Source: Calothrix sp. FI2-JRJ7 (GTDB lineage: Bacteria; Cyanobacteriota; Cyanobacteriia; Cyanobacteriales; Nostocaceae). From it: 64,000 nucleotides of DNA. Of the stretch, positions 24,414 to 33,327 are shown one piece after another (position 1 is the stretch's first letter; each line of letters begins with the position of its first letter). The position numbers were made by a program, and so were the translations under genes. The stretch covers positions 310,001-374,000 of the forward strand of contig JAHHGX010000091.1 in the NCBI GenBank assembly GCA_019359675.1. Reading direction: 5' to 3'. The notes below the pieces were generated by a model, which was not told the DNA's origin, did not search any database, and saw only the letters and a list, made by a program, of their open reading frames with translations.

Positions 24414-25653
24414 ACTCAGCACTATTTAATGTATACGCATCCCGACCTCTTCCTAAAGCAAACTGCATTGAAGAGTAGAGGTCTTTACTTGACTGAGTAA
24501 AGAAAATCATAATCGCTACCACAGTCAGCACACCAACGAAACCAAACATATTGCGATAACCAACTTGTTCCGCAACAGAACCTAATACTGGGCCTGCTAT
24601 CGCAATACCAACATCAAACCCCGAAATACACAACGCAAAAATTCTTCCCCGTTCCTGGGGTAGTGAACGGTCTGCCATCATCGCTACTATCATTGGAATT
24701 AATGTACCACCCCCGGCACCTTGAATTAAAGCTGCTAACAAAAAGTCTACTGCGGTGTTTGCTTGCCACAATAAAAACATTGCGATGCCATAGCAGGCAA
24801 TACCTATAGTTATAAATAAACCTCGTCCAATGCGGTCGCTAGTTTTGCCTGTAAATAATCTAATACTAAAACTTGTAATTGCTGCTGCGGTGTAAAACAA
24901 TCCTGCATTCAAATCCACTTGTGTAGATTTGAGAAATAAAGGCACAAATGTACTTATGGTTCCAAATGCTAGTCCAACAAGCAGCATCACAATGGTTGGA
25001 ACTCGGACTCTCGGACTTAGTAAAATTTCCCAGAATTTATATTTACCATTATTTGTTTCACCTGGGATCGGTGTCGCTAAAGGTGGAGTCACAACTTGTG
25101 ATGTACAAAGCAATGAGAGTGTAGCTAGTGCAGTTGCAAGTAAAAATAAAGGTACATATCCAGCAGATTCTTGTAAATAACCACCTATTGCTGGACCTAT
25201 TGCCATACCAATGGGGTTAACCAAACTCATATAACCTAGAATTTCACCCCGTTTATTACTTGGTGCAATATCTGTAACCAAGGCACTGAAGGCAGTTGCA
25301 AACGCAGCAATGCTAATACCGTGAAACGCGCGCAGAAGCATTAACACAGGTACTGATGTTGCAATTGTATAACCAAGTGGCGCCAAAGCAGCAGCTAACA
25401 CACCAATAATTAGTACTATTTTACGTCCCCGTTCGTCAGCTAATTTTCCCAAATAGGGACGAAACAGCAACAAACCGATAGCAAAACTGCCCATCGTCAC
25501 TCCAATTTGCTGCTTAGTTGCTCCAATATGCTGTATATATAAGGGCAGTGTTGGCAACAGCGAAGCCATACTTGACCAGAATAATAAACCTGCTGCGAAT
25601 AATACCAGCAGGTTACGGCGCAATTTTGAATCAGATGTGTGTAAAGCGTCCAC
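24412..25653 (-). CDS. Major facilitator superfamily transporter
   Basis: 413 residues with twelve hydrophobic segments. The MFS loop motif between helices 2 and 3 is present as GKLADERGRKIVL (about 69-81), and a weaker copy between helices 8 and 9, GKTSDRIGRGLF. The first helix follows LRRNLLVLFAAGLLFWSS. An inner-membrane proton-coupled transporter or efflux pump; the overall pattern is that of drug/sugar efflux permeases, but the substrate cannot be deduced. The start ATG at 25653 is separated by 47 bases from the stop of the next leftward gene upstream (25701). Confidence 0.93.
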   Translation of the reverse strand: MDALHTSDSKLRRNLLVLFAAGLLFWSSMASLLPTLPLYIQHIGATKQQIGVTMGSFAIGLLLFRPYLGKLADERGRKIVLIIGVLAAALAPLGYTIATSVPVLMLLRAFHGISIAAFATAFSALVTDIAPSNKRGEILGYMSLVNPIGMAIGPAIGGYLQESAGYVPLFLLATALATLSLLCTSQVVTPPLATPIPGETNNGKYKFWEILLSPRVRVPTIVMLLVGLAFGTISTFVPLFLKSTQVDLNAGLFYTAAAITSFSIRLFTGKTSDRIGRGLFITIGIACYGIAMFLLWQANTAVDFLLAALIQGAGGGTLIPMIVAMMADRSLPQERGRIFALCISGFDVGIAIAGPVLGSVAEQVGYRNMFGFVGVLTVVAIMIFFTQSSKDLYSSMQFALGRGRDAYTLNSAE

Positions 25654-25700
25654 GGTAGATGCGTTTGGAGGAATTAGGAATTAATCCCTTTATTGTTACA

Positions 25701-26711
25701 TTACTTCACATCTTTTGTTACAACTTCCCTCACACGGTATATTGGTCGTCCTTGTGACTCGTGGTAGGTACGCATTAGTAGTTCTGCGAGTAAACCGAAG
25801 CAAAATAACTGTACACCTGTAACAAGAAGCAGTACGGCTAAAATTAATAATGGGCGATTTCCAATATCCTCGTTAAATACTAATTTGACGAAAGTTAAAT
25901 AAATACTAATGGCACCACCCGATACTATCGAGCCAAGTCCTAATAGTCCAAACACGTGCATGGGACGGGTAAGAAACTTTTTCATAAAGGCTATAGTAAG
26001 TAAATCCATCATGACTCTGAAAGTTCTTGACAGTCCATACTTACTACTACCAAAACGCCGAGCATGATGTCTAACAGGCATTTCCGCAATACGAGCGCCT
26101 TCGATATATGCTAAAGCTGGTAAAAAGCGATGCAATTCGCCGTATAAATTCATATCCGCTACAAGTTCTGTGCGGTATGCTTTGAGCGAACAACCATAAT
26201 CATGAATTCGTACTCCAGTGATGCGACGAATTATCCAGTTGGCAATTTTGGAAGGCAGCAACCTTGTTAAAGCTTTATCTTGACGTTTTTGGCGCCAACC
26301 ACTGACCATATCATAGCCTTCGTCAAGCTTTGCTAACAGTAACGGTATATCGGCTGGGTCATTTTGCAAATCGGCATCTAATGTTACAATTGATTTACCT
26401 AATGCATGATTAAAACCAGCAGCCATCGCCGCAGTTTGTCCGTAGTTACGACGTAAAATTACTGCTCTTAAGTCATTGCGAGTTTGTGCTTGTTGCTTAA
26501 GTAATTGCGCTGACCCATCAGTAGAACCATCGTCTACCAAAATAATTTCATAACTTAATTCATTGTGTATAAAAACAGACGCAATAGCATCGAGCAAGTG
26601 CGGGATGCTTTCGACTTCATTGTATACTGGCGCCACTATTGACACATCAGGAACAATTGGCGAAACCCCATTTTGCCCAATCATTAATTCCGAAATTAAC
26701 CCACTCCTCAT
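25701..26711 (-). CDS. Family 2 glycosyltransferase with C-terminal membrane anchor (GtrB/DPM-like)
   Basis: 336 residues. The N-terminal GT-A domain has VSIVAPVYNEVESIPHLLDA, VDDGSTDGSAQLL, LDADLQNDPADIP (metal-binding D-x-D) and HDYGCSLKAYR. Two C-terminal membrane segments (about 240-262 and 278-305) are as in GtrB-type polyprenyl-phosphate glycosyltransferases, which load a sugar onto a lipid carrier at the inner membrane. ATG overlaps the stop of the preceding NlpC gene (ATGA at 26708-26711), so translation is coupled. Sugar donor unknown. Confidence 0.92.
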   Translation of the reverse strand: MRSGLISELMIGQNGVSPIVPDVSIVAPVYNEVESIPHLLDAIASVFIHNELSYEIILVDDGSTDGSAQLLKQQAQTRNDLRAVILRRNYGQTAAMAAGFNHALGKSIVTLDADLQNDPADIPLLLAKLDEGYDMVSGWRQKRQDKALTRLLPSKIANWIIRRITGVRIHDYGCSLKAYRTELVADMNLYGELHRFLPALAYIEGARIAEMPVRHHARRFGSSKYGLSRTFRVMMDLLTIAFMKKFLTRPMHVFGLLGLGSIVSGGAISIYLTFVKLVFNEDIGNRPLLILAVLLLVTGVQLFCFGLLAELLMRTYHESQGRPIYRVREVVTKDVK

Positions 26712-27397
26712 ACCAATCCCTCAAAACTCTTAATAACCCTACCGGCGCCGCGCAGCTGTTTATAATATGACTGGCTAACAGCATCCCCTTGTTCCGAGAG
26801 GATATCAATACCAATGCCATTACGTCCTTGCTCTTTTCCAGAACTATGGATATAGCGACCATCACCTAAATAGAGTCCCACATGTGTTGCTTTTTGGGGA
26901 GTTCCAAAGAATACTAAATCTCCTGGTTCTAATTGTGAAACATTAATAGGTAATAAAAAAGCTTCCTGTTGATAGGCGTCGCGAGGAAGACGAACCCCTA
27001 CCGATGCAAAAGCAGCTTGCATCAAACCTGAACAATCATAATTTGGCGCCACTGTACCACCCCATAAGTAGTAATTAGGTTGCTGCATAGCATGGTGGGT
27101 AAAGTCAATTACCTGTGGCAACAATTTTTTAATATCTTCTTCTGCAAATGTTTGAGGTTGATAAGGTATATTGGCTGGTTGTAGTAAATTTAAATCTGAA
27201 ACTGCTAACCAGCCAGGGTAATTATCTTCACACAAAAGTACCTTAATAGCTGTATCCTGATTTGATGTAAATTTTAGATGTCGTCCTGCTGCTGCTTGCG
27301 TTGCAAGTCGAGAGCATTCAGGGGAATCATATACATTTAAGTCAGCTAGACATTTGTACTCATTCGTATACAACTGATTTTGGGTTTTAGATTCCAT
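26708..27397 (-). CDS. NlpC/P60 endopeptidase (gamma-D-glutamyl-diamino acid type)
   Basis: 229 residues. An N-terminal SH3b-like region (about 15-80) carries EYKCLADLNVYDSPECSRLA and is followed by the NlpC/P60 cysteine peptidase: nucleophile Cys in YDCSGLMQAAF (about residue 121), HVGLYLG (active His, about 175) and YIHSSG with the third polar residue. Cyanobacterial proteins of this layout, with crystal structures from Anabaena and Nostoc, cut between D-Glu and the diamino acid of peptidoglycan stem peptides and recycle murein fragments. There is no signal peptide. It is translationally coupled to the GT2 gene and divergent from the beta-lactamase-like gene at 16 bases. Confidence 0.93.
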   Translation of the reverse strand: MESKTQNQLYTNEYKCLADLNVYDSPECSRLATQAAAGRHLKFTSNQDTAIKVLLCEDNYPGWLAVSDLNLLQPANIPYQPQTFAEEDIKKLLPQVIDFTHHAMQQPNYYLWGGTVAPNYDCSGLMQAAFASVGVRLPRDAYQQEAFLLPINVSQLEPGDLVFFGTPQKATHVGLYLGDGRYIHSSGKEQGRNGIGIDILSEQGDAVSQSYYKQLRGAGRVIKSFEGLV

Positions 27398-27413
27398 ATT
27401 GAAAACAAAAAAA

Positions 27414-28361
27414 ATGAACTTTTTTAGTACAGACGAACAATTAGAACAACTTGGGCAAAGTGTGTTAGAGACTACTTTGTCTCAATTTTCAACACTTGCC
27501 CGTGAACAAATTGCACTGACTTGGATTGTCTACGACCCGCCCGTACTTGTAAATACTGGTGGGGCACTAACACCAGATGCTTTTTGGAATCATCCTGTGC
27601 GTGGATTTAGTTATCGCGGAACAGAACGTGTGTATCCTGCCAGTATCGTGAAGTTATTTTATTTAGTAGCTGCACACGAATGGTTGGAAAAAGGGATGAC
27701 AGGAGAGTCGAAAGAGTTAGAACGGGCAATGCGCGACATGATTGTTGATTCTAGCAACGATGCAACCAGCTTAGTAATGGATATACTTAGCGGCACAACT
27801 TCCGGCCCAGAACTTCCACCCGGCCCATTTGACACTTGGAAATATCAACGTTTAATAGTCAATAGATATTATCAGTCTTTGGGTTGGGATGAATTAGGCG
27901 ATATAAATGTTTGCCAAAAAACTTGGTGCGATGGGCCATATGGACGTGAGCGCGCGTTTTATGGGCAAATGCTCGAAAATCGCAATATGTTAACAACTAA
28001 CGCAACAGCTAGGTTATTACACAGTATTGTTGGTGGGGTAGCTGTTTCAAGCACGCGCGGAACTGCAATGATGAAGTTAATGAAGCGCGATATTAAGCCA
28101 GAATTATTACCCCAAGAAGTCGAAGAAGACCAAATAACTGGTTTTTTAGGCGCCGGACTTCCTGAAAATGCACAAATTTGGTCAAAAGCAGGATGGACGA
28201 GCCAAGTACGTCATGATGCAGCTTATATAGAAATTCCAGATTTACGCCCTTATTTATTGATTGTATTTACCGAAGGAAAACCCCAAGCCCAAAGTCGCGA
28301 AATTTTACCCTTTGTTTCACAGCAAGTTGTCGAAGCTATTCGCAGTTTAGGCAACGGATGA
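27414..28361 (+). CDS. Serine hydrolase, class A beta-lactamase-like
   Basis: 315 residues from the ATG at 27414 (the frame is also open from a TTG at 27399). Signatures of the penicillin-recognising serine family: SxxK in YPASIVKLF (nucleophile S, general base K), SDN-like SSNDATS, and a KTG-like SKAGWT near the end. There is no clear signal peptide, so it may be cytoplasmic or processed unusually. Probable roles are beta-lactamase or a D-Ala peptide hydrolase; its partner gene is a peptidoglycan endopeptidase only 16 bases away on the other strand, which supports a murein-related role. The shared promoter must lie within or at the edge of the coding parts. Confidence 0.85.
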   Translation: MNFFSTDEQLEQLGQSVLETTLSQFSTLAREQIALTWIVYDPPVLVNTGGALTPDAFWNHPVRGFSYRGTERVYPASIVKLFYLVAAHEWLEKGMTGESKELERAMRDMIVDSSNDATSLVMDILSGTTSGPELPPGPFDTWKYQRLIVNRYYQSLGWDELGDINVCQKTWCDGPYGRERAFYGQMLENRNMLTTNATARLLHSIVGGVAVSSTRGTAMMKLMKRDIKPELLPQEVEEDQITGFLGAGLPENAQIWSKAGWTSQVRHDAAYIEIPDLRPYLLIVFTEGKPQAQSREILPFVSQQVVEAIRSLGNG

Positions 28362-28384
28362 TAAACGGATGTAACGGATAATTT
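28351..28384. repeat. AACGGAT repeat, single arm (copy 3)
   Basis: GCAACGGAT followed by AAACGGATGTAACGGATA matches the left arm of the repeats at 839-908 and 6369-6448. It starts just before the end of the beta-lactamase-like gene. No right arm is visible, so this copy is truncated. Confidence 0.7.
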
Positions 28385-29138
28385 ATTTTATTGAATTGTA
28401 GGATAGGCGTCCCGCCTGTCCATTATTCAAATTGTAAGCAGGTATCGAATCCCAAGTAACAATATTAGCAACAACCTGTTTAGATTGGAAGGTAATGACA
28501 CCTTAATTGGTAACGTTGGTGATGATTTACAAAGATGGTGGTACTGGCGATGATACTTTAACTAGTGGTTCGGGTAACGATACGCTCATTGGCAATTTCG
28601 GTAATGACATACTCACAGGAAATGCAGGCGCAATTTTTATACAGGTACTGCACTTAATACTTGTGGTAAAGCTATATATAATTATGTTTACCACTTTATT
28701 CAAATCGTTGTTTATTTGAATTACTGGAGCTGTTTTTACTGGTGGTTATGATTTTTATCTTCTTTTTACTAGGGGATAACAATTACTAGGGTTGATCTTT
28801 ATGGCAAAAGGTGGTGCCAGAATTAGTACTACTTGTTGAGCTAACCAGTAGTACCAAGTTGTCCCAAAGGGGCGCGTATCATACTAAAACCCATATTCTA
28901 GACTTTTTGTTATAAGTAGTTTAATCTTTGAATTGGTATTATTTAATGAGCAAATTATTTTAATTCAGTATTTATATAGTATAAAACTCGGCTTTTTATT
29001 TTTGTCAGAGTATATATTTTCACTAGTGTAACTGTTATCCAAGAGTACTACTGGTTAACTTAAATTTTAGCTTAAGTACTAATGAACGGGCAAGGATGCC
29101 CATTCCACTCAAGACTACCCATTCCACAAGAGAATTGA
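28362..29138. other. Intergenic region with repeat debris
   Basis: 777 bases. It holds the AACGGAT arm (28351-28384), GGATAGGCGTCCCGCC, the RTX remnant at 28453-28680, and from about 29089 the fragment GGGCAAGGATGCCC with CCATTCCACAAGAG. The rest is AT-rich with no gene seen. Confidence 0.55.
28453..28680 (+). pseudogene. Remnant of RTX (hemolysin-type calcium-binding) repeat protein
   Basis: Successive short frames read GNDTLIGN, GGTGDDTL, GSGNDTLIGNFGNDILTG, i.e. the nonapeptide GGxGxDxLx repeats that bind calcium in RTX proteins. The frames change at about 28525 and about 28630, and there is no start codon or secretion tail. Four to five repeats survive out of the many in an intact gene. 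Confidence 0.75.
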
Positions 29139-30401
29139 TTATTTTTTTCCGAAAACATGTTGTGTTACCCAGAGAGAAAATAATGGTAAACAGGTTACAT
29201 GTGCCCACAAAACAGCTATTGCGACTCCAAGTATTGAAAATTTGGCACCAACTAATAGCGCAACTCCAAATATTAAAGTAAATATAACGTTCCAGCGCAA
29301 GTCTATATTTGGTTTACCTACTGCAAGAAGTAACTGGGAAGCTGCATCTGCAAAAGGTCGTGGAAGTGCTGATAAACACACTATAATGATAATGGGAATC
29401 GCATTCACCCGGTTTTGTCCGAAAACTATTGGCACATAAAACGGCGCCAGAGTTGATTGTAGTAATACGAAAGGGAAAATAATTAGCGCAATTATTTTAA
29501 GGCTATGAAAGTAAGTTTTTTTAAGTTCATTAATTTCAGAGCGTACTGCACATAAATGTGGTAAAATGGCAGAGTTTACGGCATTAATAATACTTAAACT
29601 TATTCCTAAACCAGCGTTAAAACCAAAGAAGTATATTCCTAGTTCTTTTACTCCTAGAAAATTAAATATTATTAAGTAATCTAAGTTATTCCGTAGCGTT
29701 TTGAATAAACCTATGGCTAAAATATTTCTACCAAAACTCCAAATTGAGCGCCAATATTTAGTTGTAAAACCTGTTTTGATTCGCCAGTTGTGATATTTAT
29801 TGTAAATAATAACTTCCATTGGAGCAATTATGACAGGGGGTAAAGCAAACGCCCATACTCCTAAACCCATAATGGCAAATAAACCAGATATAATACTTGC
29901 TAAAGAGAATTGTAGACTGTCGGTAAATGCAATTATTTTGAAGCGGTTTTCTCTTTGAATTAAAGTTTTTTGAATGCTAGTAATAGGCCAAATTAAATAA
30001 GCAATTCCTGATATGCAAATAGGTAAAATAACTTCGGGAGTATTTTTAACCCAGCCAATTGGGAATGCAACAAGGCATTGAATTACAAACAAGCTACTAA
30101 AAATTACCCAGTTTAACCAGTACGCTGAGTCACATAGTTCCTTTAACTCTTTTTCTTCGGCTTGAATTATTTTGGCGCCAATGCCTAAGTTACTAAAATT
30201 AATCGCAAATTCTCGCACCATCAAGACTATGGCGCCTAAACCATAGTCATAGTCACTTAAAAACCTAGCCATGATGGCAACGAGCAATAAGCGGAAAATA
30301 CGATAAATAATTTCCGCCATTCCCAACCAGCTTAGGTTACGCAGGAACTGGTTCGATAGCTTGTTTTGAATTTGTGCAATTAGATTTTGAATGACACTCA
30401 C
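29139..30401 (-). CDS. Wzx-like polysaccharide flippase (MATE/MOP superfamily)
   Basis: 420 residues and about twelve hydrophobic segments. The opening QFLRNLSWLGMAEIIYRIFR with LLVAIMARFLSDYDYGLGAI is the hallmark of polysaccharide-biosynthesis flippases, which move lipid-linked repeat units across the inner membrane. It abuts the Wzc-like gene (stop at 30403, start at 30401), so the two form a leftward transcript. It belongs with the sugar-transferase genes on the opposite strand. Family firm; specificity unknown. Confidence 0.9.
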   Translation of the reverse strand: MSVIQNLIAQIQNKLSNQFLRNLSWLGMAEIIYRIFRLLLVAIMARFLSDYDYGLGAIVLMVREFAINFSNLGIGAKIIQAEEKELKELCDSAYWLNWVIFSSLFVIQCLVAFPIGWVKNTPEVILPICISGIAYLIWPITSIQKTLIQRENRFKIIAFTDSLQFSLASIISGLFAIMGLGVWAFALPPVIIAPMEVIIYNKYHNWRIKTGFTTKYWRSIWSFGRNILAIGLFKTLRNNLDYLIIFNFLGVKELGIYFFGFNAGLGISLSIINAVNSAILPHLCAVRSEINELKKTYFHSLKIIALIIFPFVLLQSTLAPFYVPIVFGQNRVNAIPIIIIVCLSALPRPFADAASQLLLAVGKPNIDLRWNVIFTLIFGVALLVGAKFSILGVAIAVLWAHVTCLPLFSLWVTQHVFGKK

Positions 30402-30402
30402 T

Positions 30403-32706
30403 TTAATTTTCCAAACTATTTGTCACCATTCCTAAAATTCCTATTCGTCCGGATTTTAACTCCTCTATTACTTGTTTGAAGCTAGGACGTCTTGTTTTAC
30501 CTAGTCCAACGACGAGTATTGTACCATCAGAGTGATTTATCAAAGCATTTGTATCTAATCTTCCTAACAAATTAGGTGTGTCATAAATAACTAAGTCGAA
30601 ATGCGTGCGTGATAGTTCAACAAAATTATCCATTTGGCTAGAGGTAAATAATTTGTTTGGGTTGGCTTTTGCTTTACCCGCAGTCAACACATACAAGTTT
30701 TCTTCTCTTGGTAATTGCTGAACAGAGTCTTTTATCTCTAGCCCTTGTGAAAGTACTTCGCTTAATCCTTCAGTATTTGGTATGCCTAATTGAGTATGAA
30801 CTTGTGGATGTCGTAAATCAGCATCGACAAGTAAAACTCTTTGTCCTGCTTCGGCTGCTATTTGCGCTAGGTTAACTGCAACAGTAGTTCTACCTTCACC
30901 TGATGTTGTAGATGTTACAGATATTGAGCGAATTGGCATTTCTTGGCTCAAGGATTGTACGCGGTTATAAAGCGAACAGAACGCTTGCGTGAAAACCGCG
31001 TTTTTATCGTTTTGCTTCAAAGCAAGGTTTGATTCTGTCTGTTCTTTATCTCTAATGTTAAATTTTACGACATTGCTAATTGCGGGAATGGAAACGTTTC
31101 GACAAAAAGGTATGGTGCCAATAATAGGTAGTTTTGCTGTACGCTTTATTTCTTCTGGGTCATGGAAAACATTTTTGAAATTTTCTAGCACAAATGCGGC
31201 GCCTGTGCCAAGAAGTAAGCCAGCAATTCCACCCAGTAAAATGTTTTGCGAGGCAGCGGGTGAAAGAGGAACTAAGCGACCTTGCTTGTCACGTGGCAAG
31301 GTTGGAGGCATTATTATCTCCCAAGGAACTTCTTGTTGCGCTACATCAACCCGCAAAGCTTCTTGTCTTGCAAGCAGTTGATTTTGGGTATCGGTGGCTA
31401 TTTGTAAATCGCGCTGTAAATTTGCGTACTGACGTGCGACTTGCGGATATTGATTGATTTGTTGGTTAAGTTGATACTCAGCTTGGGTCAATGCGCGCAA
31501 ACTCGCATCTAGTGACTGCATTTGATTGGTGCTGTCAGCAAGTTGCTTGGTTAAATCACGTCGTACTGTGTTTTGATAGGTGGCAACGGATGATGGAAAT
31601 CTTGCACCTGTACGGTTGCCTAATGCTAATTGTTCTTCTTGCTGTAATAACGGCAGGAGTTTTTCGCGCTGTTCTCGTAAACTTCGCATCACGGGACTTG
31701 CTTCTTGATATCGCACTGACTGAGCAGCTATTTGAGCATCAAGTTCTCCAATACGAGTTCGTAGTTGTTGATATTGAGGAGACTCCGATAAAGCACTAGC
31801 AGCGATTGCATCACTTTGTGACATACCTAATTGCCCTTGCAGTGATATATATAGTGACCGTGCTTCTAAAAATTTCCGCTCGGTTTCCAAACGTTGTACT
31901 TTAATATCATCTAGTCGCTTTAACAACTGCTCACCTTGTAGCTGTGGGTTGTAAAAATTGTAACGCTGTTGAAATGCTTGAAGTTGTCCTTGGAGTGTGC
32001 TGACGCGCATTTGCAACTTTGGTACTTGCTGCTCGACAAATTTCATGCCTTGTCGCAAACTAGATTGCTGCTGTTCGATACTATACTTGCGATAAGCTTG
32101 AGATACTTCTTGTAATACAGACTCAATTTTCTGTGGATTCTTATCACGGAAGCGGACTTCAATTACACGCGATTCGTCTTTTCCTTTCGCAAGCCGCGTC
32201 ATTAATAGCGTACCTTCACGGTTAGCGGGTGTCTTTCCTGCTACATCAGAACCAACTAATTGGTCGTAGTTGATATCTGGAAACTCAATTCTTAATTCTT
32301 TAACGACTGGGCCAATTAACTTGGGACTCTTAAGTACCTCCATTAAAGCGTTATAGTCTAACGCTGTTGTGTTTTGCTTGGTAATCTCATTTACGTTCTG
32401 TTGAAGTGTTTTAGATAATAACTTCAATAGTTCGCTATCAGTAGTTTTCAATGGTTCCACCATTATTTGAAACCGACCTTCATACTTGGGTGTCCGCGTT
32501 GCTGACCACACAGTTGAAGTTGCTGCTACTGCCACTGTTACCCCTGCAATTAACCAGGCTCGACGACGCAGAACTCCCAAAGCTGGGATGAATACAGAGT
32601 TTTCTTCTTCTGGCTTTTTAATTGCCCAAAAAGCTTCGCGTGCTGTAGAGTAAGGATTTTTCACCCTTGAGGCGCCATTTTGCTTTGTCGGTATTTGTGT
32701 TCCCAT
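30403..32706 (-). CDS. Wzc/GumC-like polysaccharide co-polymerase with tyrosine-kinase domain, atypical P-loop
   Basis: 767 residues. A Wzz domain with transmembrane segment near 50-70 (ALGVLRRRAWLIAGVTVAVA) and a second near 495-515, flanking a long coiled coil (about 190-460, GumN/GNVR-type QQ repeats). The C-terminal ATPase domain starts near 595: SISVTSTTSGEGRTTVAV, Walker A' VLLVDADLRHP and Walker B LVIYDTPNLL. In the P-loop the invariant lysine of GEGK(S/T)T is arginine at residue 606 (GEGRTT, AGA codon at 30891-30889), and the C-terminus (GMVTNSLEN) has no tyrosine cluster. Such proteins control polymerisation length and export of capsular or exopolysaccharide. The kinase activity may be lost; the co-polymerase role is expected to remain. 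Confidence 0.88.
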   Translation of the reverse strand: MGTQIPTKQNGASRVKNPYSTAREAFWAIKKPEEENSVFIPALGVLRRRAWLIAGVTVAVAATSTVWSATRTPKYEGRFQIMVEPLKTTDSELLKLLSKTLQQNVNEITKQNTTALDYNALMEVLKSPKLIGPVVKELRIEFPDINYDQLVGSDVAGKTPANREGTLLMTRLAKGKDESRVIEVRFRDKNPQKIESVLQEVSQAYRKYSIEQQQSSLRQGMKFVEQQVPKLQMRVSTLQGQLQAFQQRYNFYNPQLQGEQLLKRLDDIKVQRLETERKFLEARSLYISLQGQLGMSQSDAIAASALSESPQYQQLRTRIGELDAQIAAQSVRYQEASPVMRSLREQREKLLPLLQQEEQLALGNRTGARFPSSVATYQNTVRRDLTKQLADSTNQMQSLDASLRALTQAEYQLNQQINQYPQVARQYANLQRDLQIATDTQNQLLARQEALRVDVAQQEVPWEIIMPPTLPRDKQGRLVPLSPAASQNILLGGIAGLLLGTGAAFVLENFKNVFHDPEEIKRTAKLPIIGTIPFCRNVSIPAISNVVKFNIRDKEQTESNLALKQNDKNAVFTQAFCSLYNRVQSLSQEMPIRSISVTSTTSGEGRTTVAVNLAQIAAEAGQRVLLVDADLRHPQVHTQLGIPNTEGLSEVLSQGLEIKDSVQQLPREENLYVLTAGKAKANPNKLFTSSQMDNFVELSRTHFDLVIYDTPNLLGRLDTNALINHSDGTILVVGLGKTRRPSFKQVIEELKSGRIGILGMVTNSLEN

Positions 32707-33327
32707 GAAAACCCGTGATTGATTGTTGGATTATTAAATGGTTGAGTTTATGTTCTAGATATTTTTTACTTAGAATATATTACATATTACAGTTAAACAC
32801 TTGCTTTAATATCACTGCAAAGCTCAACTTTAAGTTAACATGCAGGCGCCTTAAGTCGGGTAAACCTATTCTATATACGTCTTATCTCAGTTATTCCATG
32901 AGTTGATGCTCTCAAAGCCTCATTGCACCAAAAATTGTTCATATCTTTACGCATTCTTAACACTATGATGCTTTTATCAGTGTGGAAATACTCAAACTTT
33001 ACTTTTCTTAACATATACGGTAAATCGTTCGACTGATTCGGCTTTACTAAAAATTTGTAAGCGAACCTATCGAATGAAGATTAAATGAAGTCAACCCAAT
33101 ATGACTACACTAATCATCATTCTTCTGAGAATATCATTACATATAACGCTACGCTTACGCTCGTCAACTTGAATGTTACTAAGCGTATTTCCATTGCAAC
33201 AAGATTTATAGATTATTCATACGAGTACCTAAACAGGTTTATGATGTTCATGAGCAACAAAACTAGTTTTGTAAACTACGTATTTTTTTCTCTTTAAGAA
33301 GTAAAAATACTGAAGCTGATATCAACG
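32707..33327. promoter_or_regulatory. Divergent promoter region of the exopolysaccharide cluster
   Basis: 621 bases between the leftward Wzc-like gene and the rightward O-antigen-ligase-like gene. AT-rich, one GGCGCC near 32846, no recognisable gene. It must carry the promoters of both arms. I see no clear operator. Confidence 0.5.

Noticed and set aside
28507-28719. Frame of 70 codons containing RTX repeats
   Set aside because: Interpreted as part of a frameshifted remnant, not as an independent gene, because the repeats continue in other frames on both sides.
32715-33297. Short plus-strand reading frames upstream of the O-antigen-ligase-like gene
   Set aside because: The frames of 63 and 70 codons in the AT-rich divergent promoter region have no ribosome site, no recognisable pattern and unusual composition; they look like chance.
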